Positions 35,255 to 44,894 of a stretch of 64,000 nucleotides of DNA are shown one piece after another (the first letter of the stretch is position 1; each line of letters starts with the position of its first letter). The position numbers and the translations under genes are program-made. The notes below the pieces were generated by a model that saw nothing but the letters and a program-made list of their open reading frames with translations, was not told the origin of the DNA and did no database searches. This DNA comes from Candidatus Borrarchaeum weybense (GTDB lineage: Archaea; Asgardarchaeota; Sifarchaeia; Borrarchaeales; Borrarchaeaceae): assembly GCA_019057385.1 (NCBI GenBank), contig JAHQJS010000008.1, positions 1 to 64,000 on the forward strand, read 5' to 3'.

Positions 35255-36673
35255 ATGAGCATTCAAAGTGTATTAAAAAATGCTATAAAAAGACTGAAAC
35301 CGACAAAGAAAGAAAGCCAAGATGTTCAGCATCAAGTTAAAACTATAATTGACGAGTTAACTATTGGGCTCAAAAACTTCTATCCAGATATCGAAGTTCA
35401 TGTAGAAGGATCAATCGCTAAGAACACTTGGATTTCCAATAGTAAGGAAGTCGATATTTTTATTCTTCTTCCTTCAGAGGCAACGCGAGAACATCTTCAA
35501 GATGTGCTGAGCACCGTAAAAAATGTAATTAAGGCTCAGTGGATTGAAAGGTACGCAGAACATCCCTTCCTTGAGTTTTCCATAAACGACTATAAAGTAG
35601 AGATAGTTCCTTGTTTTAAAGTGCTCGATTCAAAGCATTTGAAATCAGCGGTTGATAGAACACCTCTCCATACACGATATGTTAACAAAAAAATGACCCA
35701 ACAATTAAGAGATGATGTCCGCTTATTGAAGGGTTTTACCAAAGGAATTGGCGTTTATGGTGCTGAATTGAAGATTGGAGGTTTTTCAGGATACCTTTGT
35801 GAACTTCTAATCATTGCATATTCTGGTTTTTTAAGACTCTTACAAGAAGCAACTTCATGGACAACTGGAACTGTGATTGATATTCAAAATCACTACAAAA
35901 ACTTTAATGAATTACGAAAATTATTTGATTCGCCTCTTATTGTCGTGGATCCTATTGATATTTCACGAAATGTTGCATCCGCATTAAATCTCAAAAATTT
36001 CTCGATTTTTGTAGCTGCTGCTGGCGAGTTCTTAAGGAGACCTCATCTCCACTTCTTTTTCCCTCCATCTACACCAAAACTCTCTGTCAAAGAAATAATT
36101 TCACGAATGAATTCACGTGGAACTCATTTTCTTTTTCTAGTGATTCCTGCGCCATCTGTTGTTTCAGATATTCTGTGGGGACAACTCTATAAATCTGTTT
36201 CAGCACTTCATACTTTTTTTGAACATCATGATTTTCCAATATTCCGCAAAGATGTTTGGACTGACGAACAAACTCTCGTGATTTTTATATTTGAGTTAGA
36301 ACACAAAACTATCCCTTATGTTGTGAAAAGAATTGGACCTCCAATAACATCACCTCAACATGCAACCAAATTCATTAAAAAGTATATTAAAAGCAAAGAT
36401 ACTTTATCCGGTCCGTGGATAAATGAAGATGGAAGATGGATCGTTGAAATAAAAAGAGATTTTACAAAAGCAGAAGAATTACTTGCCAGAAAAATCCTTG
36501 ACAAATATTTAGAGGAAATTGGTCTTGGAAAATATATTAAAATGGAACTTCCATCGGCAAAAGTCTACTTGGATTCTGAGATCGCATCTCTTTTGAAGGA
36601 AACTCCCGATTTTCTAGATTTTTTCACTAATTATCTTGTTAAAACACCTAAGTGGCTAACAAAGAACTCCTAG
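35255..36673 (+). CDS. cca: CCA tRNA nucleotidyltransferase, archaeal class I
   Basis: A 472-residue enzyme of the archaeal class. The nucleotidyltransferase site is VEGSIAKNTWISNSKEVDIFILL in parts: the GS motif is followed by DxD-type acidics (EVDIF) and the third acidic residue in KVEIVPCF. FTKGIGVYGAELKIGGFSGYLCELLI is the conserved helical region that binds tRNA. It adds or repairs the 3' CCA end of tRNA without a template. It is probably co-transcribed with thpR. Confidence 0.95.
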   Translation: MSIQSVLKNAIKRLKPTKKESQDVQHQVKTIIDELTIGLKNFYPDIEVHVEGSIAKNTWISNSKEVDIFILLPSEATREHLQDVLSTVKNVIKAQWIERYAEHPFLEFSINDYKVEIVPCFKVLDSKHLKSAVDRTPLHTRYVNKKMTQQLRDDVRLLKGFTKGIGVYGAELKIGGFSGYLCELLIIAYSGFLRLLQEATSWTTGTVIDIQNHYKNFNELRKLFDSPLIVVDPIDISRNVASALNLKNFSIFVAAAGEFLRRPHLHFFFPPSTPKLSVKEIISRMNSRGTHFLFLVIPAPSVVSDILWGQLYKSVSALHTFFEHHDFPIFRKDVWTDEQTLVIFIFELEHKTIPYVVKRIGPPITSPQHATKFIKKYIKSKDTLSGPWINEDGRWIVEIKRDFTKAEELLARKILDKYLEEIGLGKYIKMELPSAKVYLDSEIASLLKETPDFLDFFTNYLVKTPKWLTKNS

Positions 36674-36989
36674 TTACACAAACTATTTTTGAACTACTCT
36701 TTCCTATCGAAATGAACTTTTTGCCGAACAAGTTAAATACTGTGTTTGAGAATAGGTAACTGCATATTCTTCGATTAAGAAGAGAATTTGTCATAAATAT
36801 GATTATTTAATTCAAAATCAAATGAAAGCAACACAATCAAATTCATTTAGCGTTAGCAATACTTCGACAAAACATCAAAAAACATGAAGTAAGTATATTA
36901 CGTTCTTAAAGAAAATAAATCATATGTAATCGTGTGAATACCAAATCAAGTTATTATTTACAAAATCTCTTTAGGATGTAGGATGGGAT
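36674..36989. other. AT-rich intergenic region ahead of orc1/cdc6, candidate replication origin
   Basis: About 316 bp that are very AT-rich, with no open frame. Archaeal origins are often directly upstream of an orc1/cdc6 gene, so this is a positional candidate. I see no origin-recognition-box repeat of the familiar type; only weak repeated words such as CATCAAAAAACATG and TTCGA-containing runs are present. The promoter of orc1 should be near the TTATTATTTACAAAATC stretch at about 36950. Confidence 0.3.
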
Positions 36990-38198
36990 GTGTTCGCATT
37001 GGAAGAAGAAGATCTTGTTGAAAAGATATTATTAGGTGCGTCTGTTTTTAGGGACGAGCGTTCTTTATTTCCAGAATTTCTACCTCAAAAACTTCCTAGA
37101 CGTGAAGAAGAAATTTCTCGCCTAGCTACAGATTTTCGTCCACTTATTCAAAAAAAGGGATCTTTTGCTATTAATATAGCAATTACTGGAACTGCTGGGG
37201 TTGGAAAAACGGCAGTAGCGAGATATTGCGGAACACATATCGAAAACGCTGCAAAGAAAAAGAATATAGCGATTAAATTCATTTTATATAATGCACATAC
37301 TTTTCGGACAAAAACTTCGATTTTAAGAAATCTTTTGACAGACCATTTCAATGTTACAGCTAGAGGTTTTTCTGATGAGGAAATTCTGGGCATGTTAGTT
37401 AAACGACTTGAAAAGGACGACATGCGTTTAATAATTGCTCTTGATGAAGCTAATCTTCTAGGTAGTGAGGAAATTCTGTCAATAATTCATGCTAGTGAAG
37501 TTTTTGGGATAGAACGTAGCCGAATCTCCACAATAATAATCTGCAGACGGACAGAATGGCGGGCTATACTTAATGCCCCTCTTTCTGGACATATTCACGA
37601 TCAAATTAATGTACCTGGTTATACAAAAGATGAGTTATTCGATATCTTGAGTTATCGTGCACAGTTAGCATTTAATTCCGGAGTTATTTCTGAGGATATC
37701 ATCGATATGGTTGCAGAAATTGCTAGCCAAACACAGAACGCAAGACATGGTATTGAGATTCTATTAAGGTCCGGAAAAATGGCTGATTACGAACATTTTA
37801 ATGAGATAAACGCAGAACTTGTTCGAAAGGCGAAAGTTGGAGTGTATCCTGAACTACGCCCTGATGTTCTTGACGATTTAAATGATCACGAACTTTTGGC
37901 AGCACTTGGTTTAGCAAGGCGCCTTAAACACCACGGAATAACTGCTACTACTATTAATGAAGCTTACAAATACTACCAGATCGCATGCGAAGAACGCGAG
38001 GGAATAAAAGCGCAAAGCTTGTCAGCCTTCAGAAAATATGTACATCGTCTTGATTCAGTAGGTATAATTGGAAAGGCAGTAGGACCACTTGGTAGAGGAA
38101 GACGTGGTCGAAGAGCGCGCATTACGTTATACGATCTTCCAGCAACAGTTTTAGAAGAGCGTGTGTTAAAGATATTCGAGTTGCATAACAAAAAATGA
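36990..38198 (+). CDS. cdc6: Orc1/Cdc6-type replication initiator
   Basis: A 402-residue AAA+ initiator. Walker A is GTAGVGKT (residues 67-74), Walker B is LIIALDEANLL, sensor 1 lies in STIIICRRTEWR and the arginine region follows; the C-terminal winged helix includes FRKYVHRLDSVGIIGKAVGPLGRGRRGR. The usual initiator box after the DE pair is present in altered form. The start is GTG 36990 after GGATGGGAT; other starts nearby are out of frame. It marks and melts the origin and loads MCM. It is the only initiator gene in the window. Confidence 0.92.
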   Translation: MFALEEEDLVEKILLGASVFRDERSLFPEFLPQKLPRREEEISRLATDFRPLIQKKGSFAINIAITGTAGVGKTAVARYCGTHIENAAKKKNIAIKFILYNAHTFRTKTSILRNLLTDHFNVTARGFSDEEILGMLVKRLEKDDMRLIIALDEANLLGSEEILSIIHASEVFGIERSRISTIIICRRTEWRAILNAPLSGHIHDQINVPGYTKDELFDILSYRAQLAFNSGVISEDIIDMVAEIASQTQNARHGIEILLRSGKMADYEHFNEINAELVRKAKVGVYPELRPDVLDDLNDHELLAALGLARRLKHHGITATTINEAYKYYQIACEEREGIKAQSLSAFRKYVHRLDSVGIIGKAVGPLGRGRRGRRARITLYDLPATVLEERVLKIFELHNKK

Positions 38199-38344
38199 AC
38201 AGAGAGCAAGTCCTTCCGTATCGCAAAGAGTAATTTATATATCAAGATATACAAAACCATCGCTAGTTAAATCAAACTAGATAGCCAATAATGCAATAAC
38301 TTGAAAGTTTTCCTCAGAAACAGTAATCATTATATCATATTAGA

Positions 38345-39076
38345 ATGGAGCAAAAATCTATGAAACAACTACAGACTGGGATATCCGGCCTAGATGAAAT
38401 ACTTGACGGTGGAATCCCTGAAAAAAAAGTAATTATGCTTACTGGTTATGCTGGTACTGGCAAGACAATTTTTAGTACACAGTTTTTAATTGGCGGTATA
38501 AAAAACCAAGAAACTGCCGTATATGTTACTTTCGAGGAAACTGCCCAAGAGATAATTGATAATACAATGAAATTTGGATGGAATTTGGAATCATTAATTG
38601 AGGAAAAGAAACTTGTTTTTGTAGAGGTGTTTGCCAGCGAAGAATCGGTAAGGATAGTCCGAGAAGTTGACGACCTGACACCTCTTATTGAGCGCATTAA
38701 ACTTGCAATAAAAAGAAACAAAGCAAAGCGAGTTGTTTTAGATTCCATTACGGCACTTTTAATGGCTTTGAAAAGTAAAGATGTTGTACGCCGAGAATTA
38801 CATCGTTTATGTGCAATTTTGAAGAATATGGGCTGCACAATTTTGATGATTTCTGAAGTGCCTGAAGTATCGTTTGAACATGCTTCTACTGTGCTAAGTC
38901 GATATGGCGTTGAAGAATTCGTGGCAGATGGGCTCATTACCTTGTACTTTAGGCCTGAAGGAATGACACGTGAACGATATATTGAGATTCGTAAACTCCG
39001 CGGCGTTCATCATAAAATTGGCGTGTATCCCTTTGAAATTACTGATCATGGTATAGAAATAAAACCACGTGCATAG
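38345..39076 (+). CDS. KaiC-like RecA-superfamily ATPase, catalytically complete
   Basis: A 243-residue single-KaiC-domain protein. LQTGISGLDEILDGGIP precedes Walker A GYAGTGKT (residues 34-41), and Walker B lies in RVVLDSITALL. FRPEGMTRERYIEIRKLRG and the HHKIGVYPFEI end are typical of archaeal KaiC-like proteins. These are signalling or assembly ATPases of poorly known role, distinct from the cyanobacterial clock. It forms a pair with the following degenerate paralogue. Confidence 0.88.
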   Translation: MEQKSMKQLQTGISGLDEILDGGIPEKKVIMLTGYAGTGKTIFSTQFLIGGIKNQETAVYVTFEETAQEIIDNTMKFGWNLESLIEEKKLVFVEVFASEESVRIVREVDDLTPLIERIKLAIKRNKAKRVVLDSITALLMALKSKDVVRRELHRLCAILKNMGCTILMISEVPEVSFEHASTVLSRYGVEEFVADGLITLYFRPEGMTRERYIEIRKLRGVHHKIGVYPFEITDHGIEIKPRA

Positions 39077-39117
39077 GGGGGAAAAACCTGTCACAATCAA
39101 GGGATGATGTAGACCGA

Positions 39118-39771
39118 ATGACATCTGGAATTGAAGGCTTAGATGATTTACTTAAAGGAGGTTTCCCTAGAGGAAGTTTTATCAGCGTTTGGGGCTTTGA
39201 TGGATATGCAGAGTCAATTTTCTCCAAACAATTCTGCTTCAAAGGACTTGAAAACAATGAAAAAGTTTTGTACGTAGCTACAACTGAGACAGAATATGTA
39301 TTTCGAAAACAAATGGAAGTATATGGTTGGGGTACATCTAGTATGTCCACTTCTCTCAACTTTCTTGAAATTCCTGAAACTGTTTTAACTGACCTTAATG
39401 CAGCCAGTAGACTAATTTATGATAAATTTGAACGTTTACAAGGAGTTGATAGATGTTGCATAGTTATGACACCACTTGTTCATCTTAGTCCACCAGCCCA
39501 CACGTTAGGAGCGACAAAAATTTGGCGTGATCGCTTCTGGAGATCACGTTCTGTTGGTATCGCAGTATATACAAGGGGCGGTATTCCTACACCACTAGAA
39601 GTGTCGATTCGGGCGAGTTTTGATGGTGTTATAGACTTCTTACCCTCCGAAAAAGAAGAATATGATGGATATTTGCGTATTTCTAAACTACATCGAACAA
39701 AAACCCCTCCGGAATATATTCCGTTTATTCTTGAACCAAAAATTGGTATCGTCTTAAAGAAAAATGATTGA
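39118..39771 (+). CDS. KaiC-like protein with degenerate P-loop
   Basis: A 217-residue paralogue of the preceding ATPase. The fold is retained (SGIEGLDDLLKGGFPRGSF, the end HRTKTPPEYIPFILEPKIG), but the Walker A position reads GFDGYAES (residues 26-33) without Lys-Thr, and the Walker B strand is RCCIVMTPLVHL without the Asp. It is unlikely to hydrolyse ATP and may be a regulatory partner. ATG 39118 is used. GGGGGG at 39076-39081, spaced 6 nt from an in-frame CTG at 39088, hints at a start 10 codons earlier. Confidence 0.75.
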   Translation: MTSGIEGLDDLLKGGFPRGSFISVWGFDGYAESIFSKQFCFKGLENNEKVLYVATTETEYVFRKQMEVYGWGTSSMSTSLNFLEIPETVLTDLNAASRLIYDKFERLQGVDRCCIVMTPLVHLSPPAHTLGATKIWRDRFWRSRSVGIAVYTRGGIPTPLEVSIRASFDGVIDFLPSEKEEYDGYLRISKLHRTKTPPEYIPFILEPKIGIVLKKND

Positions 39772-39985
39772 TTTTTTGAATGCCTCTTGAAAGGTTGAGT
39801 ATAACTGGGTTTTTTAGACGTCTTTTTGACGATTTTTAACGTATCTTAAGAAAGCTAAATTATTGAATAAGTTTAAGTGTGAGAAAATTATATGAGCAAA
39901 ATCACACGAACAGATATCAGATAGCGTATCAAGTGAGACTATTCAAGGCTACAATGGATCTATCTTATTGGAGGACATAAAAAAA

Positions 39986-40753
39986 ATGCCAAAACAATCT
40001 GTCTGGGAATATTTACGAAATAAAACAGAAGAACACTCTGCTATACATCTTACACTCATTGATCCTGATCCTTTAAGTGGAACTACTTCAGAAGTAGCTG
40101 GAGAGATAGCCAAAATTGCTTTTGAAGTTGGAACTGATGGAATTATGGTAGGAGGGTCAACAGCTTTTGGTATTCTAGATGATACTGTAAAAGAAATAAA
40201 ACGATATGTAGATGTACCAGTGATCTTATTCCCTGGAAATATCACGGGTTTGAGTAAATTTGCAGATGCTGTATTTTTTATGAGTTTAATGAATTCTCGA
40301 AATCCTTATTGGATCTCTGGAGCACAAGCAATGAGCGCACCAATTCTAAAAAACTGGGATCTAGAGGCAATATCAATGGCTTATTTACTTATAGAACCCG
40401 GTGCAACGGCTGGATTCGTTGGAGATGCGAATTTACTTCCGAGAGAAAAACCTAAAATTGCAGCAGCATATGCTCTTGCATCACAATACTTAGGATTCAA
40501 ACTTGTTTATCTGGAAGCGGGATCTGGCGCCAATGCAGCGGTTCCTTTAAACATGGTTAAAGCAGTTTCACAAACAATAGATATACCGTTAATTGTAGGT
40601 GGCGGCTTAAATTCAGTAGACGCGGTTGTTAACTGTGTTAAAGCAGGGGCAAATATAGTTGTACAAGGTACATTTGTCGAAAAGACTGTCCCGATTGACA
40701 GTGGAAAATCTCTTTCCGAAATAATCCAGGCACTTAAGAAGATACAAAGGTAG
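39986..40753 (+). CDS. Geranylgeranylglyceryl phosphate synthase
   Basis: A 255-residue TIM-barrel prenyltransferase of the GGGPS/PcrB family. It contains HLTLIDPDPLSGTTSE (substrate-binding DPD), GTDGIMVGGSTAFG, LFPGNITGLSKFADAVFFMS, YLEAGSGANAAVP and VGGGLNSVDAV. It makes the first ether bond of archaeal membrane lipids, joining sn-glycerol-1-phosphate to geranylgeranyl diphosphate. The start is ATG 39986, placed behind GGAGG at 39970-39974; the upstream TTG would put that site inside the gene. It is followed by a geranylgeranyl reductase gene. Confidence 0.95.
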   Translation: MPKQSVWEYLRNKTEEHSAIHLTLIDPDPLSGTTSEVAGEIAKIAFEVGTDGIMVGGSTAFGILDDTVKEIKRYVDVPVILFPGNITGLSKFADAVFFMSLMNSRNPYWISGAQAMSAPILKNWDLEAISMAYLLIEPGATAGFVGDANLLPREKPKIAAAYALASQYLGFKLVYLEAGSGANAAVPLNMVKAVSQTIDIPLIVGGGLNSVDAVVNCVKAGANIVVQGTFVEKTVPIDSGKSLSEIIQALKKIQR

Positions 40754-40827
40754 CTGAATCTACTTTCTTGAAATAAACAGTTTTGCTATTAAATCTTATT
40801 TTTATTTCTACGGGGGCCCTAGTGTTG

Positions 40828-41973
40828 ATGAATTATGATATAATTATTGTTGGTGGAGGCTTTGCTGGATTAGCTACTGCAATAACTGCATCAAGGAACA
40901 ATTTAGATTGTTTAGTAATTGAAAAAGAGAAGGAACTGGGTTATCCTGTTCATACAAGTGGAGGTTCCTGGTATAGTGAGATGCTCCATCTTGGGCTTGA
41001 TAAAAACCTTTTGCATCCCATAAATTCTATTGCTTTTCACTCTCCTTCAGGAGATGTTGTCTCTGCTAGTTTTAAAGATCAAGACCCTTATGGTTGCATA
41101 ATAGATGTAAGAGGGACAATTCAGTTTTTGGCAATGAAGGCGGCACAAGAAGGTGCGCACATCCTTCCCAATACCAAGGTACTCTCACCAATCTTGGAAA
41201 ATGGTGAGATTGTTGGTGTTAATACTAAATCTTCTGGTTCAGAGTCCAAAAACATTTTCTCAAAAATTGTTGTAGATGCCTCTGGTAGTTTATCACTTAT
41301 TACACGTCGATTAGGATTAAAAGAAGGCAAATGGCAAAGATATGGTATCGGTGCAGAATATGAAGCATATGTTCCTAAACTGCCAGATGAAAACCATGTT
41401 GATTTTATTTTGGGAGAAAGATTTGCGCCTGCAGGTTATGCATGGATTTTCCCAACAGGTAAAAATCGCGCTAGAATTGGTGTCGGGATTATAAGACCTG
41501 ATAGTAAAGAAAATCCGTTCAAATATTTGGAAGTCATAATGCAACAGCATCCAAATATTTCCAAATATCTAAAACATGCGGTGCCTATTGAGTATCACCA
41601 TGGAATTTTCCCTTGTGAGGGGCCACTTCCGAAAACAGTATCGAATAGATTTATCAGCGTTGGGGATGCTGCTGGTCAGGGGAGTCCACTAGTTGGCGAA
41701 GGAATCCGATATGCAATACAATTTGGTTATTTAGCTGGAGAGGTTGCTGCTAAAGCAATAGCAACCGATGATGTATCAGAAGACTATCTTATGCAATTCT
41801 ATGAAGAAAAATGGAAAGAGCAAATAGAAACAAATTTTAAGATAGCCTTAGAAATACAAAAAAGGCTTGCGAGACATTCTGATGACGATTGGGAACGAAA
41901 AATATCAATGCTGAAAGCACTGGATTTTGATAAACTTGTAGTTTTTTTGAATAAACTAAAGGGCGAACTTTAA
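40828..41973 (+). CDS. Geranylgeranyl reductase family flavoprotein
   Basis: A 381-residue FAD enzyme. The N-terminal dinucleotide fold is MNYDIIIVGGGFAGLATAIT, with a second flavin contact GDAAGQGSPLVGEGIRYAI (about residues 275-293). The substrate region is AYVPKLPDENHVDFILG and GYAWIFPTGKNRARIGVGI. It saturates isoprenoid chains of archaeal lipids, fitting its place after GGGP synthase; the electron donor is unknown, and menaquinone or digeranylgeranyl lipid substrates are both possible. ATG 40828 is chosen because the dinucleotide fold begins there; GTG 40822 and TTG 40825 are also possible. Confidence 0.9.
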   Translation: MNYDIIIVGGGFAGLATAITASRNNLDCLVIEKEKELGYPVHTSGGSWYSEMLHLGLDKNLLHPINSIAFHSPSGDVVSASFKDQDPYGCIIDVRGTIQFLAMKAAQEGAHILPNTKVLSPILENGEIVGVNTKSSGSESKNIFSKIVVDASGSLSLITRRLGLKEGKWQRYGIGAEYEAYVPKLPDENHVDFILGERFAPAGYAWIFPTGKNRARIGVGIIRPDSKENPFKYLEVIMQQHPNISKYLKHAVPIEYHHGIFPCEGPLPKTVSNRFISVGDAAGQGSPLVGEGIRYAIQFGYLAGEVAAKAIATDDVSEDYLMQFYEEKWKEQIETNFKIALEIQKRLARHSDDDWERKISMLKALDFDKLVVFLNKLKGEL

Positions 41974-41986
41974 CTAGATTTAATTT

Positions 41987-42298
41987 CTATATTCTTGTAT
42001 AAATCTTTATACCGCAGTATCCACATTTAATAATATTGTCAGGATTTGGTGACATTTCAATCTCTTTCCCACACTGAGGGCACTTTGGTAACGTTTCAAG
42101 TGCACTTGGTGGAAGAATTAATTTATTGAACCAGTCCACTGCTCCAGACCACTCTCCTTTTTCCCAAAGTTCTAAGATTACCTCTTTGCATCTCCTAATA
42201 GTAGGTATTTCAAATCGCTCGCAGATATCACCAAGAGTTGTACGACCTTTGATTGTGGTGTACTTTATGATCTTCTGTGCCAGTTCGTTCATTTTCAT
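41987..42298 (-). CDS. Small winged-helix plus zinc-ribbon protein
   Basis: A 103-residue protein with an N-terminal helix-turn-helix-like region (TLGDICERFEIPTIRRCKEVILEL, read in parts) and a C-terminal zinc ribbon LPKCPQCGKEI...IKCGYCGIKIY. The combination suggests a DNA- or RNA-binding regulator, but I cannot name the family. It ends 13 bp from the geranylgeranyl reductase gene, tail-to-tail. Confidence 0.7.
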   Translation of the reverse strand: MKMNELAQKIIKYTTIKGRTTLGDICERFEIPTIRRCKEVILELWEKGEWSGAVDWFNKLILPPSALETLPKCPQCGKEIEMSPNPDNIIKCGYCGIKIYTRI

Positions 42299-42569
42299 CC
42301 CTCAGCGCGCTATCATAACCTTATATTAGAAGCCTACACATCATAGTTTAAATATTTCTCGTAAAAATTTTGATCTAAATACTTAGAGATGTTGCTATAC
42401 ATGGATTTTTGGTCTTTTTCAAGCCTTCAATTTCGAATTTGGTGATCGTTGATGTCAAAAAGCAGCTGAATCGATTATTGCCGACTCTCAAGAAAGTTAT
42501 ATGAACCAGTAATTTAACAAGTTAGTTGTAGAAACCTTTCTCAATTACTAGGAGAATTGATCTGATTTG

Positions 42570-44105
42570 ATGACAGAATTCATTATCAAGCCGATTGACA
42601 TTACCTCTGGAAAGAATGAGGTCATTTTAAATGAAGATGATGCTACAAAAATGGGATTTAAAAACGGCGATCGACTCAAGATAAGACAAAGTGAAGTATC
42701 TACAGTTGGTATGGTTGAAACCACTAAGACAGTCGTAAATGAGGGCGAAATCGGAATTTATAAGGATATTTTAGAAAAATTTGCTTTTGAATTACGTGCG
42801 GGAGTAGAGGTTACAGCTGTAGGACGCCCTGATTCCTTCTACTTCATAAAAGAAAAAATGAAAAGTGAGAAGTTATCAAAAGACAAGATTTATTCAATTG
42901 TTGCTGATGCTGTTGCAGGAAACCTCTCTAATTTGGAACTTGCGGCTTTTATACTAGCTGAAGAGTTTGTTGGATTAGATATGGAGGAAATTGGGCATCT
43001 TACAAAAGCGATGGCAGAGACAGGACAAATGATCGATTTTGAAGAAACCGTATTTGATAAGCATAGCATTGGAGGCGTGCCAGGGAATAAAGTGACCCTA
43101 CTCATTGTGCCCATCGTTGCTTCAGCTGGATTACTCATCCCCAAAACCTCAAGCCGTGCAATTACTTCCCCGGCTGGTACAGCAGACACCTTTGAAGTAT
43201 TGGCGGATGTAAAATTTAATATAGACGAACTAAAAGAGTTGGCAAAAAAAGTCCGAGGAACCATTGCCTGGGGAGGCTCTCTTAATCTTGCTCCCTCTGA
43301 TGATATCTTCATTCACCGTGTTGAACATGGACTTGGCATAGATCCATTGCCGCAAATGATGGCAAGCATTTACTCAAAAAAACTGGCAACTGGTGTGGAT
43401 TTTCTTGTTCTGGACATTCCTACACTTACCCGATATTATGAAAGAGGTGCAAAGGTTAGAAGTGTCGAAGAGGCGCGTACTCTCGCTAGACAATTCGTTG
43501 AGCTTAGTGACCGAATAGGAATAAAAACAGAAGCTGCAATTACCTATGGCGGACAACCTGTTGGCCATGCAATAGGACCTGCATTGGAGGCAAGAGAAGC
43601 ACTTCAAGCTTTAGAAGGACTTAGACCCTCAGCTAGTTTAATTGAAAAATCATGTGCTCTAGCCGGAGTGCTTATTGAGATGTCTGGAAAAGCAACTAAA
43701 GGTCAAGGAAAGCAACTTGCTGAAGAAATTTTGAACTCAGGAAAAGCATTAAGCAAAATGAAAGAAATAATTGAAGCACAAGGCGGTAATCCTACTATTG
43801 AATCACAGGATGTTGCTATAGGCAATTATAAGGCGGAGTTGCGCTCATCCAGCGATGGCTATATAGTAAGAGTCGATAACAAACAGATTGTGAAGATTTG
43901 CAATACCGCAGGAACTCCTCGTGATAAAGGTGCTGGAATATTACTCCATGCAAAGGTGGGTTACAAAGTGAAAGCGGGTGACTTACTTCTTTCAATCTTC
44001 TCTAATAGTGAATCACGGCTCTCAAAGGCACATGCAATTGCACTTAAAAACAATCCAATAGTGTGTGAAGGCATGCTCATTGAAAGAATCTCTGATCTCA
44101 CCTAA
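42570..44105 (+). CDS. deoA: AMP phosphorylase (archaeal DeoA family)
   Basis: A 511-residue nucleoside phosphorylase-family protein. An archaeal N-terminal double-psi-like domain (residues 1-85, with EDDATKMGFKNGDRLKIR) precedes the phosphorylase core: DKHSIGGVPGNKVTLLIVP, KTSSRAITSPAGTADT and the closing domain KSCALAGVLIEMSGK. Archaeal members phosphorolyse AMP, CMP or UMP to ribose-1,5-bisphosphate, the first step of the pathway using R15P isomerase and type III RuBisCO. Neither partner is in this window. ATG 42570 is used; TTG 42567 directly precedes it, with AGGAGAATTG upstream. Confidence 0.92.
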   Translation: MTEFIIKPIDITSGKNEVILNEDDATKMGFKNGDRLKIRQSEVSTVGMVETTKTVVNEGEIGIYKDILEKFAFELRAGVEVTAVGRPDSFYFIKEKMKSEKLSKDKIYSIVADAVAGNLSNLELAAFILAEEFVGLDMEEIGHLTKAMAETGQMIDFEETVFDKHSIGGVPGNKVTLLIVPIVASAGLLIPKTSSRAITSPAGTADTFEVLADVKFNIDELKELAKKVRGTIAWGGSLNLAPSDDIFIHRVEHGLGIDPLPQMMASIYSKKLATGVDFLVLDIPTLTRYYERGAKVRSVEEARTLARQFVELSDRIGIKTEAAITYGGQPVGHAIGPALEAREALQALEGLRPSASLIEKSCALAGVLIEMSGKATKGQGKQLAEEILNSGKALSKMKEIIEAQGGNPTIESQDVAIGNYKAELRSSSDGYIVRVDNKQIVKICNTAGTPRDKGAGILLHAKVGYKVKAGDLLLSIFSNSESRLSKAHAIALKNNPIVCEGMLIERISDLT

Positions 44106-44129
44106 AGATTATCTCGTTTCTTTTTAATG

Positions 44130-44711
44130 TTAAACCGCAAGTTTTTCATAACTGGATATTAGTTTCCTACGTTCTTCATTGAGCTGCCGCAATTCTGAAA
44201 GTTTCTCAGAGAATACATTTAAATTTTCAATGCCGGCGCCTACAAAATTCTCGTTTATAATTTCATTTTTAAAGGACATTACACTCTCTTCTAACGCTTT
44301 CAGTTCAGTAAGAATATTGAATTCAAGAACTCGTACGAATTTGAAATCAATATCCTCAATTTTCTTGACTTCAAAATACGTGGAAAACCCATAATCTGGA
44401 TTGGTTACGTCGTTATAAAAGTTTTCAGCCAGGTCAATAATTGAGTCCATCTGAGTCCATGAATTTAAAAGCTGTAACTCGATGAATTTTACATGGGCTT
44501 CTTTTAATGCATCTCCTATCGTAACTAATCCTGTCTTTAAACATCCTCTCACGATTTTTTCTGCGCGATTCCTACCTTCAAGATCAATATACTTTTTATC
44601 ATCTGGTAGTTTATCAGGATCAATTTTAGTAAATTCGTCTTCTGAATCACTCTTTAGCGTAATCTTATGCAGAGTGCCTTTTGACATTTTCTTGATTTTT
44701 TTCCAAACCAA
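44130..44711 (-). CDS. Hypothetical helical protein, about 193 aa
   Basis: I do not recognise this protein. It is predicted mostly helical, with SKGTLHKITLKSDSEDEFTK near the N-terminus, a central RNRAEKIVRGCLKTGLVTIGD and a coiled-coil-like end KLSELRQLNEERRKLISSYEKL. No catalytic motif or membrane segment is visible. The start is TTG 44711, 8 nt after AAGGTGG; GTG 44723 lies inside that site and ATG 44687 is further in. It is tail-to-tail with AMP phosphorylase. Confidence 0.6.
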   Translation of the reverse strand: MVWKKIKKMSKGTLHKITLKSDSEDEFTKIDPDKLPDDKKYIDLEGRNRAEKIVRGCLKTGLVTIGDALKEAHVKFIELQLLNSWTQMDSIIDLAENFYNDVTNPDYGFSTYFEVKKIEDIDFKFVRVLEFNILTELKALEESVMSFKNEIINENFVGAGIENLNVFSEKLSELRQLNEERRKLISSYEKLAV

Positions 44712-44894
44712 ATTGAAAACCACCTTGGATAATTTAGATGATTGGTAATTGTTAATCTGCTCGAAGTAAAAGTGTCTATATCATGCATTCTCTTATTACG
44801 TTTTAGGCTAAAAGCACACATACCTTACTGATAACTGAGCAGGAAAGCACCAATGCTTAAGCAAAGTGATGAATTGTGTTGTGGTTATATAGCT

